Shown: positions 7,272 to 15,984, numbered from the stretch's first letter. The stretch is DNA of 64,000 bases from Lachnospiraceae bacterium (GCA_017621815.1 JAGASK010000026.1:1-64000), one strand, 5' to 3'. The notes: generated by a model not told the origin, from the sequence alone. A program made the numbers and translations.

Positions 7272-8276
7272 ATGAATATTCGTGAAAATCTGGAACGGCT
7301 TGAAGATGAAAGCTTAAGCCCTTATGCGGCCCACAGCAGAGATTCAAAAGGAAGGCTGCGGCCGGAAGAGCAATGTGATATCCGTCCTGTTTATCAGAGG
7401 GACAGGGACAGGATTCTGCATTCCAAGTCCTTCAGGAGACTGAAGGATAAAACCCAGGTATTTTTAACTCCTGAAGGAGACCATTACAGAACAAGACTGA
7501 CTCATACCCTGGAGGTTTCCCAGAATGCCAGGACCATTGCCAAGGCGCTGCGCATGAATGAGGATTTGGTAGAGGCCATTGCTCTGGGTCATGACCTTGG
7601 GCACACTCCTTTCGGTCATGCGGGAGAAAGAGCCTTAAATGCAGTATGCCCTTACGGCTTCAGGCACAGTGAGCAAAGCGTGCGGACAGTGGATTTACTG
7701 GAAAAAGGGGGACAGGGGTTAAATCTGACCTTTGAGGTACGTGACGGCATACTGAATCACCAGACCAAGGGAATGCCTGCTACATTGGAAGGGAAAATAG
7801 TCAGATTTTCCGATAAAATTGCTTATATGCATCATGATATGGATGATGCTATCAGGGCGGGGATATTAACCGAGAAGGATATCCCGAAGGAAATCGGCGA
7901 TGTAATCGGTTATACCACGGGAGAGCGCCTTGACCATTTCATTCATGATATTGTGAGCACCAGCTACGGTAAAAATGACATTGTCATGTCGGAGCCTGTT
8001 GCCGGGGCAATGAAGGCTTTAAGACAGTTTATGTTTGAACGTGTTTATCAGAATAAAGAAGCGAAAAGCGAAGAAGGAAAGGCGGAAATGCTGATGCAGA
8101 CCTTATACAGCTATTACCGTCATCATCTTGAGCTTTTGACGGATGAATTGATTGCGCTGATTGAAAAGGGTGAGCCGGAGGAAAAAATTGTATGTGATTA
8201 CATAGGCGCCATGACAGACCGGTTCGCCATTGCCAAATATGAAGAAATTTATATTCCCAGGTCATGGCATGGATGA
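7272..8276 (+). CDS. dgt: dGTP triphosphohydrolase-like HD protein
   Basis: 334 aa. The ATG at 7272 is preferred to 7257 because AGGAG (7260-7264) lies between them at proper spacing. Metal ligands of the HD fold are visible: H78 in RLTHTLEV and H107-D108 in GHDLGHTPFGH. Family members remove triphosphate from dNTPs, classically dGTP, to control nucleotide pools. It immediately precedes dnaG and rpoD, an arrangement common in Clostridia that links nucleotide control with replication initiation. Confidence 0.92.
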   Translation: MNIRENLERLEDESLSPYAAHSRDSKGRLRPEEQCDIRPVYQRDRDRILHSKSFRRLKDKTQVFLTPEGDHYRTRLTHTLEVSQNARTIAKALRMNEDLVEAIALGHDLGHTPFGHAGERALNAVCPYGFRHSEQSVRTVDLLEKGGQGLNLTFEVRDGILNHQTKGMPATLEGKIVRFSDKIAYMHHDMDDAIRAGILTEKDIPKEIGDVIGYTTGERLDHFIHDIVSTSYGKNDIVMSEPVAGAMKALRQFMFERVYQNKEAKSEEGKAEMLMQTLYSYYRHHLELLTDELIALIEKGEPEEKIVCDYIGAMTDRFAIAKYEEIYIPRSWHG

Positions 8277-8290
8277 GATAGGGAGAGAGT

Positions 8291-10063
8291 ATGTATTATC
8301 CGGACGAGATAGTGGAAGAAATACGTATGAAAAATGATATAGTGGACGTAGTTTCCGGATATGTGAAGATGCAGAAAAAGGGAAGCAGCTATTTCGGATT
8401 ATGTCCTTTTCATAATGAAAAATCCCCCTCCTTTTCCGTATCCCCGGGAAAGCAGATGTATTACTGCTTTGGCTGCGGAGCAGGAGGAAATGTTTTTACT
8501 TTCATTATGGAATATGAAAACTTTTCTTTTCAGGAGGCTATAAAGTTTCTGGCACAGAGGGCGGGCGTTGCCCTGCCGGAGGCGGAGTACAGCGAGGAAA
8601 TGCGAAAAAAGGACAGTAAGCGCGCAAGGCTCCTTGAGGTTAATAAGGAGGCGGCAAAGTACTTTTTTTATCAGCTTCGGAGTGAAAGGGGAAAAGCGGG
8701 CTATCAGTATTTAAAGGGCAGGCAGCTTTCCGATGAAACAATTAAGAAATTCGGACTTGGCTTTGCCAACATGACCAGCAATGATTTGGTAAAGTATCTG
8801 AAGGGAAAGGGTTATGAGGACAAGCTTCTGCAGGAAGCGGGGCTTGCCAGCTTTGATGAAAAATTCGGAATGCATGATAAATTCTGGAACAGGGTTATGT
8901 TTCCCATACAGGATATTAACCACAGGGTTATCGGCTTCGGCGGAAGGGTGATGGGGGATGCAAAGCCTAAATATCTGAATTCCCCGGAAACTATGGTTTT
9001 TGACAAGAGCAGGAATTTGTACGGACTGAATATTGCAAGGACTGCCCGGAAAAATAATATTATTCTCTGCGAAGGCTATATGGATGTGATTGCCATGCAT
9101 CAGGCAGGCTTTTCCCAGGCAGTGGCTTCTTTGGGAACAGCTTTTACGGAAGGACAGGCTTCTTTGCTTAAGCGTTATGCGCAGGAAGTTATTTTAGCTT
9201 ATGACAGTGACGGAGCCGGAGTAACGGCAGCGCTGCGTGCTATCGGTATCTTAAAGGAAGCAGGGCTTACGGGTAAGGTGCTGAATCTGGAGCCTTACAA
9301 GGACCCTGATGAATTTATTAAGAATAAAGGCGCCCAGGCCTTTGAGGAGCGGCTTGGCCAGGCGGAAAACACCTTTTTCTTTGAACTGCGGATGCTCCAG
9401 AGAGATTATGATTTAAAGGATCCCGAATCCAAAACAAGATTCTACAGGGAAATTGCGAAAAAGCTTTGCGGATTTCCTGAAGAGGTGGAAAGGGAGAATT
9501 ATATACAGGCGGTGGCGGATAAATATCAGATTGGATTTCAGAATTTAAGAAAACTGGTGTTATCTTATGCCTCCCAGACAGGACTGGCTAAGCCTGTGGA
9601 AAGGCCGAAGTCGGGAATACAAAAGAAGACATCCCCGGAAGAAAACAGGAAAAAGTCCCAGCGGCTTTTGCTTACATGGCTGGTGGAAGAACCTTCTTTG
9701 TATGAGAAAATCAGGAAATATATTTCCCCGGAGGATTTTACGGAGGATTTATATAAAAAAGTAGCTGTAAAGCTTTTTGAAGGTTTGGAGAAGGGGGAAT
9801 TAAACCCGGCTTCCATAATCAGTTTGTTTACGGATGAGGAGGAGCAGAGGGCGGTGGCCGGAGTTTTTAATACCAGGCTCATGGAACTTTCAACAAAGCA
9901 GGAACGTGAAAAGGCATTTCACGACATTATTCTTTCTGTAAAAAGAAACAGCTATGAATATTTTTCCGGTCAGCTGGGCAGTGATGTAAATGCATTAAAT
10001 CAGGTAATTGCCGGCAAAAAGGCACTGGAAGAACTTAGCAAAACGCATATTTCACTTGATTAA
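8291..10063 (+). CDS. dnaG: DNA primase
   Basis: 590 aa, the normal length. The CHC2 zinc-binding domain has C38, H41, C59 and C62. The TOPRIM catalytic core follows (E in LCEGYMDV, then YDSDGAG), and the C-terminal part is the poorly conserved helicase-binding domain. It synthesises RNA primers at the replication fork. The start is 14 nt after dgt with GGGAGAG as ribosome site. Confidence 0.97.
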   Translation: MYYPDEIVEEIRMKNDIVDVVSGYVKMQKKGSSYFGLCPFHNEKSPSFSVSPGKQMYYCFGCGAGGNVFTFIMEYENFSFQEAIKFLAQRAGVALPEAEYSEEMRKKDSKRARLLEVNKEAAKYFFYQLRSERGKAGYQYLKGRQLSDETIKKFGLGFANMTSNDLVKYLKGKGYEDKLLQEAGLASFDEKFGMHDKFWNRVMFPIQDINHRVIGFGGRVMGDAKPKYLNSPETMVFDKSRNLYGLNIARTARKNNIILCEGYMDVIAMHQAGFSQAVASLGTAFTEGQASLLKRYAQEVILAYDSDGAGVTAALRAIGILKEAGLTGKVLNLEPYKDPDEFIKNKGAQAFEERLGQAENTFFFELRMLQRDYDLKDPESKTRFYREIAKKLCGFPEEVERENYIQAVADKYQIGFQNLRKLVLSYASQTGLAKPVERPKSGIQKKTSPEENRKKSQRLLLTWLVEEPSLYEKIRKYISPEDFTEDLYKKVAVKLFEGLEKGELNPASIISLFTDEEEQRAVAGVFNTRLMELSTKQEREKAFHDIILSVKRNSYEYFSGQLGSDVNALNQVIAGKKALEELSKTHISLD

Positions 10064-10105
10064 AGTAAATACTGTATAGAAAATTAGGAAGGATGGGAAC
10101 TCACA

Positions 10106-11218
10106 ATGGATGAAAACACACAGGCAAAATTTGATGAGAAACTGAAAAGTCTCTTAGCAGTTGCCAAGAAAAAGAAAAATGTTTTGGAATATCAGGAAAT
10201 TAATGATTTTTTTGCTGATATGGCATTAGGAGAGGAACAATTTGATAAAATTCTGGAAACTCTGGAGCAGAACAATGTGGATGTACTCCGGATTACAGAA
10301 GGGGATGATGTGGATGATGAAGAAATCATACTTTCCGAAGAAGATGAAGTGGATATGGAAAGTATCGACCTTTCGGTTCCCGACGGTGTCAGCATTGAAG
10401 ACCCTGTGAGAATGTATTTGAAAGAAATCGGCAAGGTGCCTCTTCTTAGTGCAGAAGAAGAAATTGAGCTTGCCAAAAAGATGGAAATGGGTGACCAGGA
10501 TGCGAAAAAGCGTCTGGCAGAGGCTAACTTACGTCTGGTAGTCAGCATTGCAAAACGCTATGTAGGACGCGGTATGCTTTTCCTTGACCTGATTCAGGAG
10601 GGAAATCTTGGTCTTATTAAAGCTGTGGAAAAATTTGATTACCGTAAGGGATATAAATTTTCAACCTATGCGACATGGTGGATTCGCCAGGCTATTACAA
10701 GGGCTATTGCTGACCAGGCAAGAACTATCAGAATTCCTGTGCATATGGTGGAAACCATCAATAAACTGATTCGTGTCAGCAGGCAGCTCCTTCAGGAGCT
10801 TGGGCGTGAACCTACCCCTGAAGAAATTGCGGAAGAAATGAATCTTCCCGTGGAAAGAGTCAGGGAAATTCTTAAGATTTCCCAGGAGCCTGTTTCCCTT
10901 GAAACACCTATCGGTGAAGAGGAAGACTCCCATCTCGGAGATTTTATTCAGGATGACAATGTGCCGGTTCCCGCAGATGCGGCTGCTTTTACCTTGCTGA
11001 AGGAACAGCTTGTCGAGGTTTTAAGCACCCTTACCGACAGGGAACAGAAGGTGCTGCGTCTCCGTTTCGGGCTTGATGACGGAAGAGCAAGAACATTGGA
11101 AGAGGTAGGGAAGGAATTTAACGTTACCAGAGAGCGTATCAGGCAGATTGAGGCAAAGGCTTTGCGCAAGCTCCGCCATCCCAGCAGAAGCCGCAAGCTG
11201 AAGGATTATCTGGACTAG
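10106..11218 (+). CDS. rpoD: Primary sigma factor (sigma-A/RpoD)
   Basis: 370 aa. A short region 1.1 and an acidic stretch (about residues 55-95) precede regions 1.2-4.2: region 2.4 with [14 protein letters not shown], and region 4.2 helix-turn-helix [17 protein letters not shown]. The length is typical of Gram-positive SigA. It follows dnaG by 42 nt as in the classical macromolecular synthesis operon and directs housekeeping transcription. Confidence 0.97.
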   Translation: MDENTQAKFDEKLKSLLAVAKKKKNVLEYQEINDFFADMALGEEQFDKILETLEQNNVDVLRITEGDDVDDEEIILSEEDEVDMESIDLSVPDGVSIEDPVRMYLKEIGKVPLLSAEEEIELAKKMEMGDQDAKKRLAEANLRLVVSIAKRYVGRGMLFLDLIQEGNLGLIKAVEKFDYRKGYKFSTYATWWIRQAITRAIADQARTIRIPVHMVETINKLIRVSRQLLQELGREPTPEEIAEEMNLPVERVREILKISQEPVSLETPIGEEEDSHLGDFIQDDNVPVPADAAAFTLLKEQLVEVLSTLTDREQKVLRLRFGLDDGRARTLEEVGKEFNVTRERIRQIEAKALRKLRHPSRSRKLKDYLD

Positions 11219-11230
11219 GAATGTGCCTTT

Positions 11231-12019
11231 ATGAGCAAAACGGTTGAACTTACAAGGCGGATGCAGGCGGCGGCTGATATGGTGTCACCCGGAAGCAGGG
11301 TGTGTGATGTGGGCTGTGACCATGGATATGTATCCATTTACCTGGTGCAGACAGGGAAAGCGCCTCATGTACTTGCCATGGATGTAAATAAAGGTCCTCT
11401 TCTCCGGGCTAAGGAGCATGTTGAAAAATATCATGTGGAGGATTACATAACTCTGCGGCTTTCCGACGGCCTTACGGCTTATCGGAAGGGAGAAGCGGAG
11501 AGCCTTATATGCGCAGGAATGGGCGGGAGGCTCATGATGAATATTCTTGAAAAGGACTTATCAAAAACCTTTGATTTTCATGAACTGATTTTGCAGCCTC
11601 AGTCGGAAATCCCGCTTTTTCGGAAATTTTTAAGGGAAAAGGGATATATTTTTATAAAAGAAGATATGATTTTAGAAGAGGGGAAGTTTTATCCCCTTAT
11701 GAAAGTCATCCGGGGCAAAAACGGTGCGGCAGAGGGCGCACAGGATGAGAAGGGCAGAAAAGAAGATAAAGAAAGGGACAGCGCAGAGACGGAGGAAAGC
11801 AAAGAACTTTGCCTGCTGCAGGATATGCTTGGTCCTTTGCTGCTGAAAGAAAAGCACCCTGTTCTTTTGCAGTTCATACAAAAGGAAATAAGTTTAAAAC
11901 AGGAAATTTTAGATAAACTGGAAGGGCAGGAAGCCGGAAGCAGAAGCATGAAACGGAAGGAAGAACTGCTTTTAGAGCTTTCACTTTTCAGAAAAGCGGA
12001 AACCCTATGGAAATCGTAA
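11231..12019 (+). CDS. trmK: tRNA (adenine22-N1)-methyltransferase
   Basis: 262 aa. The SAM-binding motif VCDVGCDHGYVSIYL (residues about 23-37) and the MDVNKGPL strand match COG2384/TrmK, which methylates N1 of A22 in tRNA. A low-complexity, highly charged insert (about residues 165-190, KGRKEDKERDSAE) is unusual and separates the catalytic core from a helical C-terminus. It lies 12 nt after rpoD, as trmK follows sigA in Bacillus. Confidence 0.9.
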   Translation: MSKTVELTRRMQAAADMVSPGSRVCDVGCDHGYVSIYLVQTGKAPHVLAMDVNKGPLLRAKEHVEKYHVEDYITLRLSDGLTAYRKGEAESLICAGMGGRLMMNILEKDLSKTFDFHELILQPQSEIPLFRKFLREKGYIFIKEDMILEEGKFYPLMKVIRGKNGAAEGAQDEKGRKEDKERDSAETEESKELCLLQDMLGPLLLKEKHPVLLQFIQKEISLKQEILDKLEGQEAGSRSMKRKEELLLELSLFRKAETLWKS

Positions 12020-12030
12020 AGGAGGCATGC

Positions 12031-13686
12031 ATGGTTACGGTTACAATTAACGGTGAAAAGAAGGAATATCCGGAAGGCACTACTTTTGAAACAATTGCAA
12101 ATGAGTACCAGGAGCAGTACGATAACCTGATTGCCCTGGTGCTTGAAAACGGCAAAATCAGGGAATTGATAAAGACCGCTGATAAAGACTGTGAATTATC
12201 TTTTCTGACGCTGAAGGACAATATCGGGCATAAGGCTTACGTCAGAACGGCATTAATGATACTGGTAAAGGCAGTATATGATGTGCTGGGAGCAGACAGG
12301 GTAGAAAAGGTGAAGGTTGAGTTTTCCATAGGCCAGGGGTATTACTGTGATGTAAAAATGGAAGAAAAACTGACTGCCGGGCTGGTGAAGAAAGTAAATG
12401 AAAGAATGCGGGAGCTGGTGGAGCTGGATTTGCCTATTACTAAAAAATCATATCCCATCGGCGAGGCAAGAGCTATTTTCAGGGAAAACAAGATGCTGGA
12501 TAAAGAAAAGCTGTTCCGCTACAGGAGAAGCTCTTTTGTCAATGTATATTGCCTGGATGGATACTATGATTATTATTACGGTTTTATGCTGCCCGGCACA
12601 GGGTATTTGAAGTACTTTGATTTGATGTTTTACGAGAACGGAATTCTGCTTCTGATTCCGGGAGCCGAAGAACCGGATAAAATCGATTACTTTGAACCTA
12701 AGGAAAAACTCTTCAATACCTTAAAGACCTCTGCCCTGTGGGGAGAAATGATGGGAATCGATTCTGTGGGGGATTTAAACGATATTATCTGCGCCGGGGA
12801 TATGAGTGATATGATTTTGGTGCAGGAAGCGTTACTGGAACGGAGAATCGGAGAAATTGCCAAAACCATTGTGGAAAGAGGAGACGTAAAGTTTGTATTA
12901 ATCGCGGGACCGTCTTCTTCGGGGAAAACTACTTTTTCTCACAGGCTTTCCATACAGCTTCGTACCTATGGGAAAATACCTCATCCCATTGCGTTGGACG
13001 ATTATTTTGTAAATCGTGATAAAACACCCCGGGATGAAAACGGGGATTATAATTTTGAATGCCTGGAAGCCATTGACATTAAGCAGTTTAATGAGGATAT
13101 GACCCGGCTGCTGAATGGCGAAATTGTGGAACTGCCAAGCTTCAATTTTAAAACGGGAATAAGGGAGTACAAGGGCAATTTTAAAAAGCTGGGACCGGAG
13201 GATATTCTGGTAATCGAAGGAATTCACGGACTGAATCCCGCCACTACTTATTCCCTCCCGGATGAAAGCAAGTTTAAAATTTATATCAGTGCTTTAACGA
13301 ATCTGAATATTGATGAGCATAACAGAATTCCGACTACAGACGGACGGCTTCTGCGCCGGATAGTAAGGGATGCCAGAACCAGAGGCACCAGCGCAAGAAG
13401 GACAATAGAAATGTGGCCTTCTGTAAGAAGGGGAGAAGAAGCTTATATTTTTCCTTTTCAGGAAGATGCGGATGAAATGTTTAATTCTGTTTTAATTTAT
13501 GAGCTTGCAGTGCTGAAACAGTATGCGGAGCCTTTGTTGTTTGGTATAAAGGAAGGCGAACCGGAATATTATGAGGCAAAAAGACTTTTAAAATTCCTGG
13601 AGTATTTTTTGGGAATAGACAGTGAGAATGTACCGAGCAATTCCATCTGCCGGGAATTTATCGGCGGAAGCTGCTTCCCGGTATAA
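12031..13686 (+). CDS. TGS-domain nucleoside (uridine-type) kinase
   Basis: 551 aa. AAGGAGG (12019-12025) selects the ATG at 12031 rather than 12007. Residues 1-60 form a TGS domain, followed by a threonyl-tRNA-synthetase-like second additional domain up to about residue 200. The C-terminal part is a phosphoribulokinase/uridine kinase P-loop NTPase with Walker A G293-P-S-S-S-G-K299-T and a substrate motif in LDDYFVNRD. This TGS-URK fusion is widespread in Clostridia. It probably phosphorylates a pyrimidine nucleoside, and what the TGS part senses is unknown. Confidence 0.88.
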   Translation: MVTVTINGEKKEYPEGTTFETIANEYQEQYDNLIALVLENGKIRELIKTADKDCELSFLTLKDNIGHKAYVRTALMILVKAVYDVLGADRVEKVKVEFSIGQGYYCDVKMEEKLTAGLVKKVNERMRELVELDLPITKKSYPIGEARAIFRENKMLDKEKLFRYRRSSFVNVYCLDGYYDYYYGFMLPGTGYLKYFDLMFYENGILLLIPGAEEPDKIDYFEPKEKLFNTLKTSALWGEMMGIDSVGDLNDIICAGDMSDMILVQEALLERRIGEIAKTIVERGDVKFVLIAGPSSSGKTTFSHRLSIQLRTYGKIPHPIALDDYFVNRDKTPRDENGDYNFECLEAIDIKQFNEDMTRLLNGEIVELPSFNFKTGIREYKGNFKKLGPEDILVIEGIHGLNPATTYSLPDESKFKIYISALTNLNIDEHNRIPTTDGRLLRRIVRDARTRGTSARRTIEMWPSVRRGEEAYIFPFQEDADEMFNSVLIYELAVLKQYAEPLLFGIKEGEPEYYEAKRLLKFLEYFLGIDSENVPSNSICREFIGGSCFPV

Positions 13687-13693
13687 TTCTTTC

Positions 13694-13721
13694 TTGCAAT
13701 ATTAATAAAAACAAGTATAAT
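13694..13721 (+). promoter_or_regulatory. Sigma-A promoter of RNase P RNA
   Basis: TTGCAA (13694-13699), 16 nt, then a perfect TATAAT (13716-13721). The RNA 5' end is predicted about 10 nt further on. Confidence 0.75.
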
Positions 13722-13730
13722 AAAAAAATG

Positions 13731-14130
13731 GAAATCAAGTAGGACAAATAATCGCGGCTGTTATAGATGACTTCCGCTTTGCGGAACATCATTAACAGGT
13801 GAGGAAAGTCCGGGCTTCACAGGGCAGGATGCCGGATAACGTCCGGTGGAGGCGACTCCAAGGCCAGTGCAACAGAAATAAACCGCCACAACAAGTCAAG
13901 CTCGGCTAATGCCGAGTCTTGTGGTAAGGGTGGAAAGGCAGCTTAAGAGACTACCGCCTGCACGGTAACGGGCAGGGCACATGTAAACCCCATCCGAAGC
14001 AAGACCAAACAGAAAGCGTTAAAACCGGCCCGGTGAGCTTTCAGGTGGGTCGCTGGATGCTGCCGGTAACGGCAGTACTAGATAGATGATTATTCACGAC
14101 ATAACCCGGCTTATCGTTCTGCTTGATTCC
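13731..14130 (+). ncRNA. rnpB: RNase P RNA (bacterial type A)
   Basis: Core landmarks are present: GAGGAAAGTCCGGGC (about 13800) and ACAGAAA with AACCGCC downstream in the first half, and the GGGTCGCTGGATGCT and CACGACATAACCCGGCTTAT segments near the 3' end. The P1 helix closes the molecule: AATCAAGTAGGAC (13733-13745) pairs, with two G-U pairs, with GTTCTGCTTGATT (about 14116-14128). The specificity domain looks like type A rather than the Bacillus type B. It is the ribozyme that matures tRNA 5' ends. Ends are accurate to a few nt. Confidence 0.94.
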
Positions 14131-14192
14131 CACAAACAATGAGCCGGGTGGGCATGTCTTCATGAACATTTGGCGAATCAGGTTCTTAAATA

Positions 14193-14996
14193 ATGATAAA
14201 AAAATCTATTTCTTTATTGGCAGTGATTTTGATAGCGGCTCTTGCAGTACCGGAAATGGCGGTATATGCGGATGAGCAGAAAATGGGGCGTCTGATACAG
14301 GCCACCACTTTGGAAGAGGACTATCAGGCGCTTGTTCATTTGAATCTTACAGATACTCCCGTTTTAGCAGAAGAAAATATTGATAAGGCTTATGCAAATG
14401 TTCTTTGCAGCGCTGTCCGCATTCAGTGTGGCGGGCATTATGGCAGCGGCAGCATATATGTAATGACAGAGGAGGAAATTATAGTTGTCTCTAATAAGCA
14501 TGTGCTGCAATATTTTAATGATGAAAGCTATGTGACCTTTTGGAATGGCAGGTCGGAAAGCGGAAGGATAGTGGGAATCAGTGAGGAAGCGGATGTAGGG
14601 TTTATCAGTATTTCCACATCTGATTTTACTTATGAAGAGCTTTTGCAGCTTAAAAGTGTGCGGAAACAGCAGGATGCTTTTGGTAATGTTAAAGAAAACA
14701 CCTGTTTTTTTATGATAGATGCGGCAAGTGACAGCTTTGCTCCTGCCCTGTATACGGGAAGTATAATTGATAAAAACAGGTTTTTGTCAGAATACGGCAT
14801 GGAAATGATTTATGGCAACGCACCTGCGGTTCCGGGAATGTCAGGAACGGGGCTCTTCGATTGTTATGGGAATTATATCGGAATATTGTCCGGAGGGACG
14901 GAACATAATGAAATTGCGGGGGTGCCCCTGCCTGTAATAGAAGAGGAATATCATAAGTCAAATACCCCACAGCAAGCCACGAAGCATCAAAATTGA
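14193..14996 (+). CDS. Secreted trypsin-like serine protease
   Basis: 267 aa with a signal peptide (residues 2-27, ending around VYADEQ). The chymotrypsin/HtrA-type triad is visible: H103 in SNKHVL, D134 in EADVGFI and S217 in GMSGTGLF. No PDZ domain follows. The start has no convincing ribosome site and lies just after RNase P RNA. The last residues, from about 258 to 267 (NTPQQATKHQN), are encoded by the left arm of a structured element that continues to about 15,080, so the native C-terminus may have been replaced. Confidence 0.82.
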   Translation: MIKKSISLLAVILIAALAVPEMAVYADEQKMGRLIQATTLEEDYQALVHLNLTDTPVLAEENIDKAYANVLCSAVRIQCGGHYGSGSIYVMTEEEIIVVSNKHVLQYFNDESYVTFWNGRSESGRIVGISEEADVGFISISTSDFTYEELLQLKSVRKQQDAFGNVKENTCFFMIDAASDSFAPALYTGSIIDKNRFLSEYGMEMIYGNAPAVPGMSGTGLFDCYGNYIGILSGGTEHNEIAGVPLPVIEEEYHKSNTPQQATKHQN

Positions 14997-15082
14997 AGCG
15001 CAACAGAGCTGTGGGGTTATTCGACCCTCGCGGCATTCACCAAATGCATGTGCAAGCACCCGAGCTTGGCTCATTGCTCGCG
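14964..15082. repeat. Structured element at the protease 3' end (putative dispersed repeat)
   Basis: The arms CCCCACAGC (starting about 14,965) and GCTGTGGGG (about 15,009-15,017) can pair around a 35-nt loop. They are followed by a GCATT/AATGC hairpin, a CGAG/CTCG hairpin, and CTCGCGG words that bracket the right half. The GC-rich, nested-palindrome character differs from the surroundings and overlaps the end of the coding sequence. It has the look of a mobile or dispersed intergenic element. No second copy occurs in this window. Confidence 0.45.
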
Positions 15083-15088
15083 GGAATA

Positions 15089-15123
15089 GAAAACCGGCTC
15101 ACATGACGGTATGAGCCGGTTTG
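15089..15123 (-). terminator. Terminator of rpsT
   Basis: An 11-bp stem AAACCGGCTCA/TGAGCCGGTTT (15091-15101 with 15112-15122). Read on the minus strand the stem is followed by TTTTCT, so it ends rpsT transcription. It might also act on the protease transcript. Confidence 0.8.
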
Positions 15124-15147
15124 AATAATCATATTTATAATAAAAAA

Positions 15148-15411
15148 TTAAGCCATCTTGTTTACAGCCTGAGCTAAACGTGATACTTTTCTGGAAGCTG
15201 TATTCTTATGATAAACACCTTTGGAAGTAGCCTTGTCGATAGTAGCTGTAGCAGCGATTAATGCTTCCTGAGCAGCAGCCTTATCATTTGCTTCAATTGC
15301 AGCAGTTACTTTCTTAATAGATGTTTTAACTCCAGATTTGATAGACTTATTTCTTTCAGCCTTTGTTCTGTTAACTAAAATTCTCTTCTTAGCAGATTTA
15401 ATGTTAGCCAT
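15148..15411 (-). CDS. rpsT: 30S ribosomal protein S20
   Basis: 87 aa beginning MANIKSAKKRILVN, the diagnostic S20 N-terminus. The ATG at 15411 is chosen because AGGAGGT (15425-15419) is 7 nt upstream; a GTG at 15420 would lie inside the ribosome site. S20 is a three-helix 16S rRNA-binding protein. The gene is monocistronic with its own promoter, leader hairpin and terminator. Confidence 0.97.
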   Translation of the reverse strand: MANIKSAKKRILVNRTKAERNKSIKSGVKTSIKKVTAAIEANDKAAAQEALIAATATIDKATSKGVYHKNTASRKVSRLAQAVNKMA

Positions 15412-15449
15412 GATGTACACCTCCTATTAAATTCATCGGTTTCAAGGTG

Positions 15450-15486
15450 TTACATTAAAGCCGGAGACACGGACGTCTTAATGTAA
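15450..15486 (-). promoter_or_regulatory. Structured leader of rpsT mRNA
   Basis: A perfect 9-bp stem (TTACATTAA/TTAATGTAA, 15486-15478 with 15458-15450) encloses a 19-nt GC-rich apical part with a CCG/CGG pairing. It lies between the promoter and the ribosome site. It may mediate autoregulation by S20, or may simply stabilise the mRNA. Confidence 0.5.
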
Positions 15487-15499
15487 GCACACGCATATT

Positions 15500-15528
15500 A
15501 TTGTATCCTCTGATTAACGTAATGTCAA
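15500..15528 (-). promoter_or_regulatory. Consensus sigma-A promoter of rpsT
   Basis: On the minus strand a perfect TTGACA (15528-15523), 17 nt, and TACAAT (15505-15500). Upstream (15541-15575) A/T-rich tracts alternate with three GTCAA/GTCAG words spaced 12 nt apart, which would serve as an UP element or a regulator site. Confidence 0.85.
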
Positions 15529-15620
15529 TATTTATTTGAAAAATCTGACAAAAAAATTGACGAAAAATTTGACGGAGTCTGCTGGCTGTTGTTACCGAAC
15601 GGCTGCGGGGAGTGAGCGGT

Positions 15621-15865
15621 AATCAACATGGGTAATTTTGCTTTTACCTGGATACACATTATTATTTTTGAGAGAAACTAATGGGAAATAAGTTTTTTTG
15701 AGATATACACATGAGGAAAACTAATGGGAAAGCCCATTGATTAAGATATACACATGAAAAAAATGAAAAGATAATAATGGGAGATGTGTGGTTTTCTGAT
15801 TTTCACATTAGATTGGGTAATAAGAAATAAGTGTAAAAAGCCTGAATTCCAAAATACACATTATT
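15621..15865. repeat. 53-bp periodic array of alternating inverted 9-bp words (array 2)
   Basis: TACACAT-type words start at 15653, 15706, 15749, 15802 (TTCACAT) and 15855, with steps 53, 43, 53 and 53. TAATGGGAA-type words start at 15626 (degenerate), 15679, 15722, 15775 and 15828 (degenerate), with the same steps. The second word always precedes the first by 27 bp. These are the words of array 1 in the other orientation. The remaining intergenic sequence up to gpr (15,866-15,984) shows nothing else. A 62-codon frame through the end of the array lacks a ribosome site and is not credible. Confidence 0.75.
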
Positions 15866-15984
15866 ATAAGGCGATTAATAGTCGGTATATGCCGGATTTA
15901 TATTATATGACTTGTTTTGCAGGACGCTTTTGGAAAGCATTCCGGCAGCCGGAATTCAAAATTTTCAGATAGCTTCTGTTTTTT

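Noticed and set aside
13731..14130. Riboswitch or T-box interpretation of the structured region before the protease
   Set aside because: The conserved core sequences and closing P1 helix identify RNase P RNA.
15784..15972. 62-codon ORF at the end of array 2
   Set aside because: No ribosome site, overlaps the array words, and codon content looks random.
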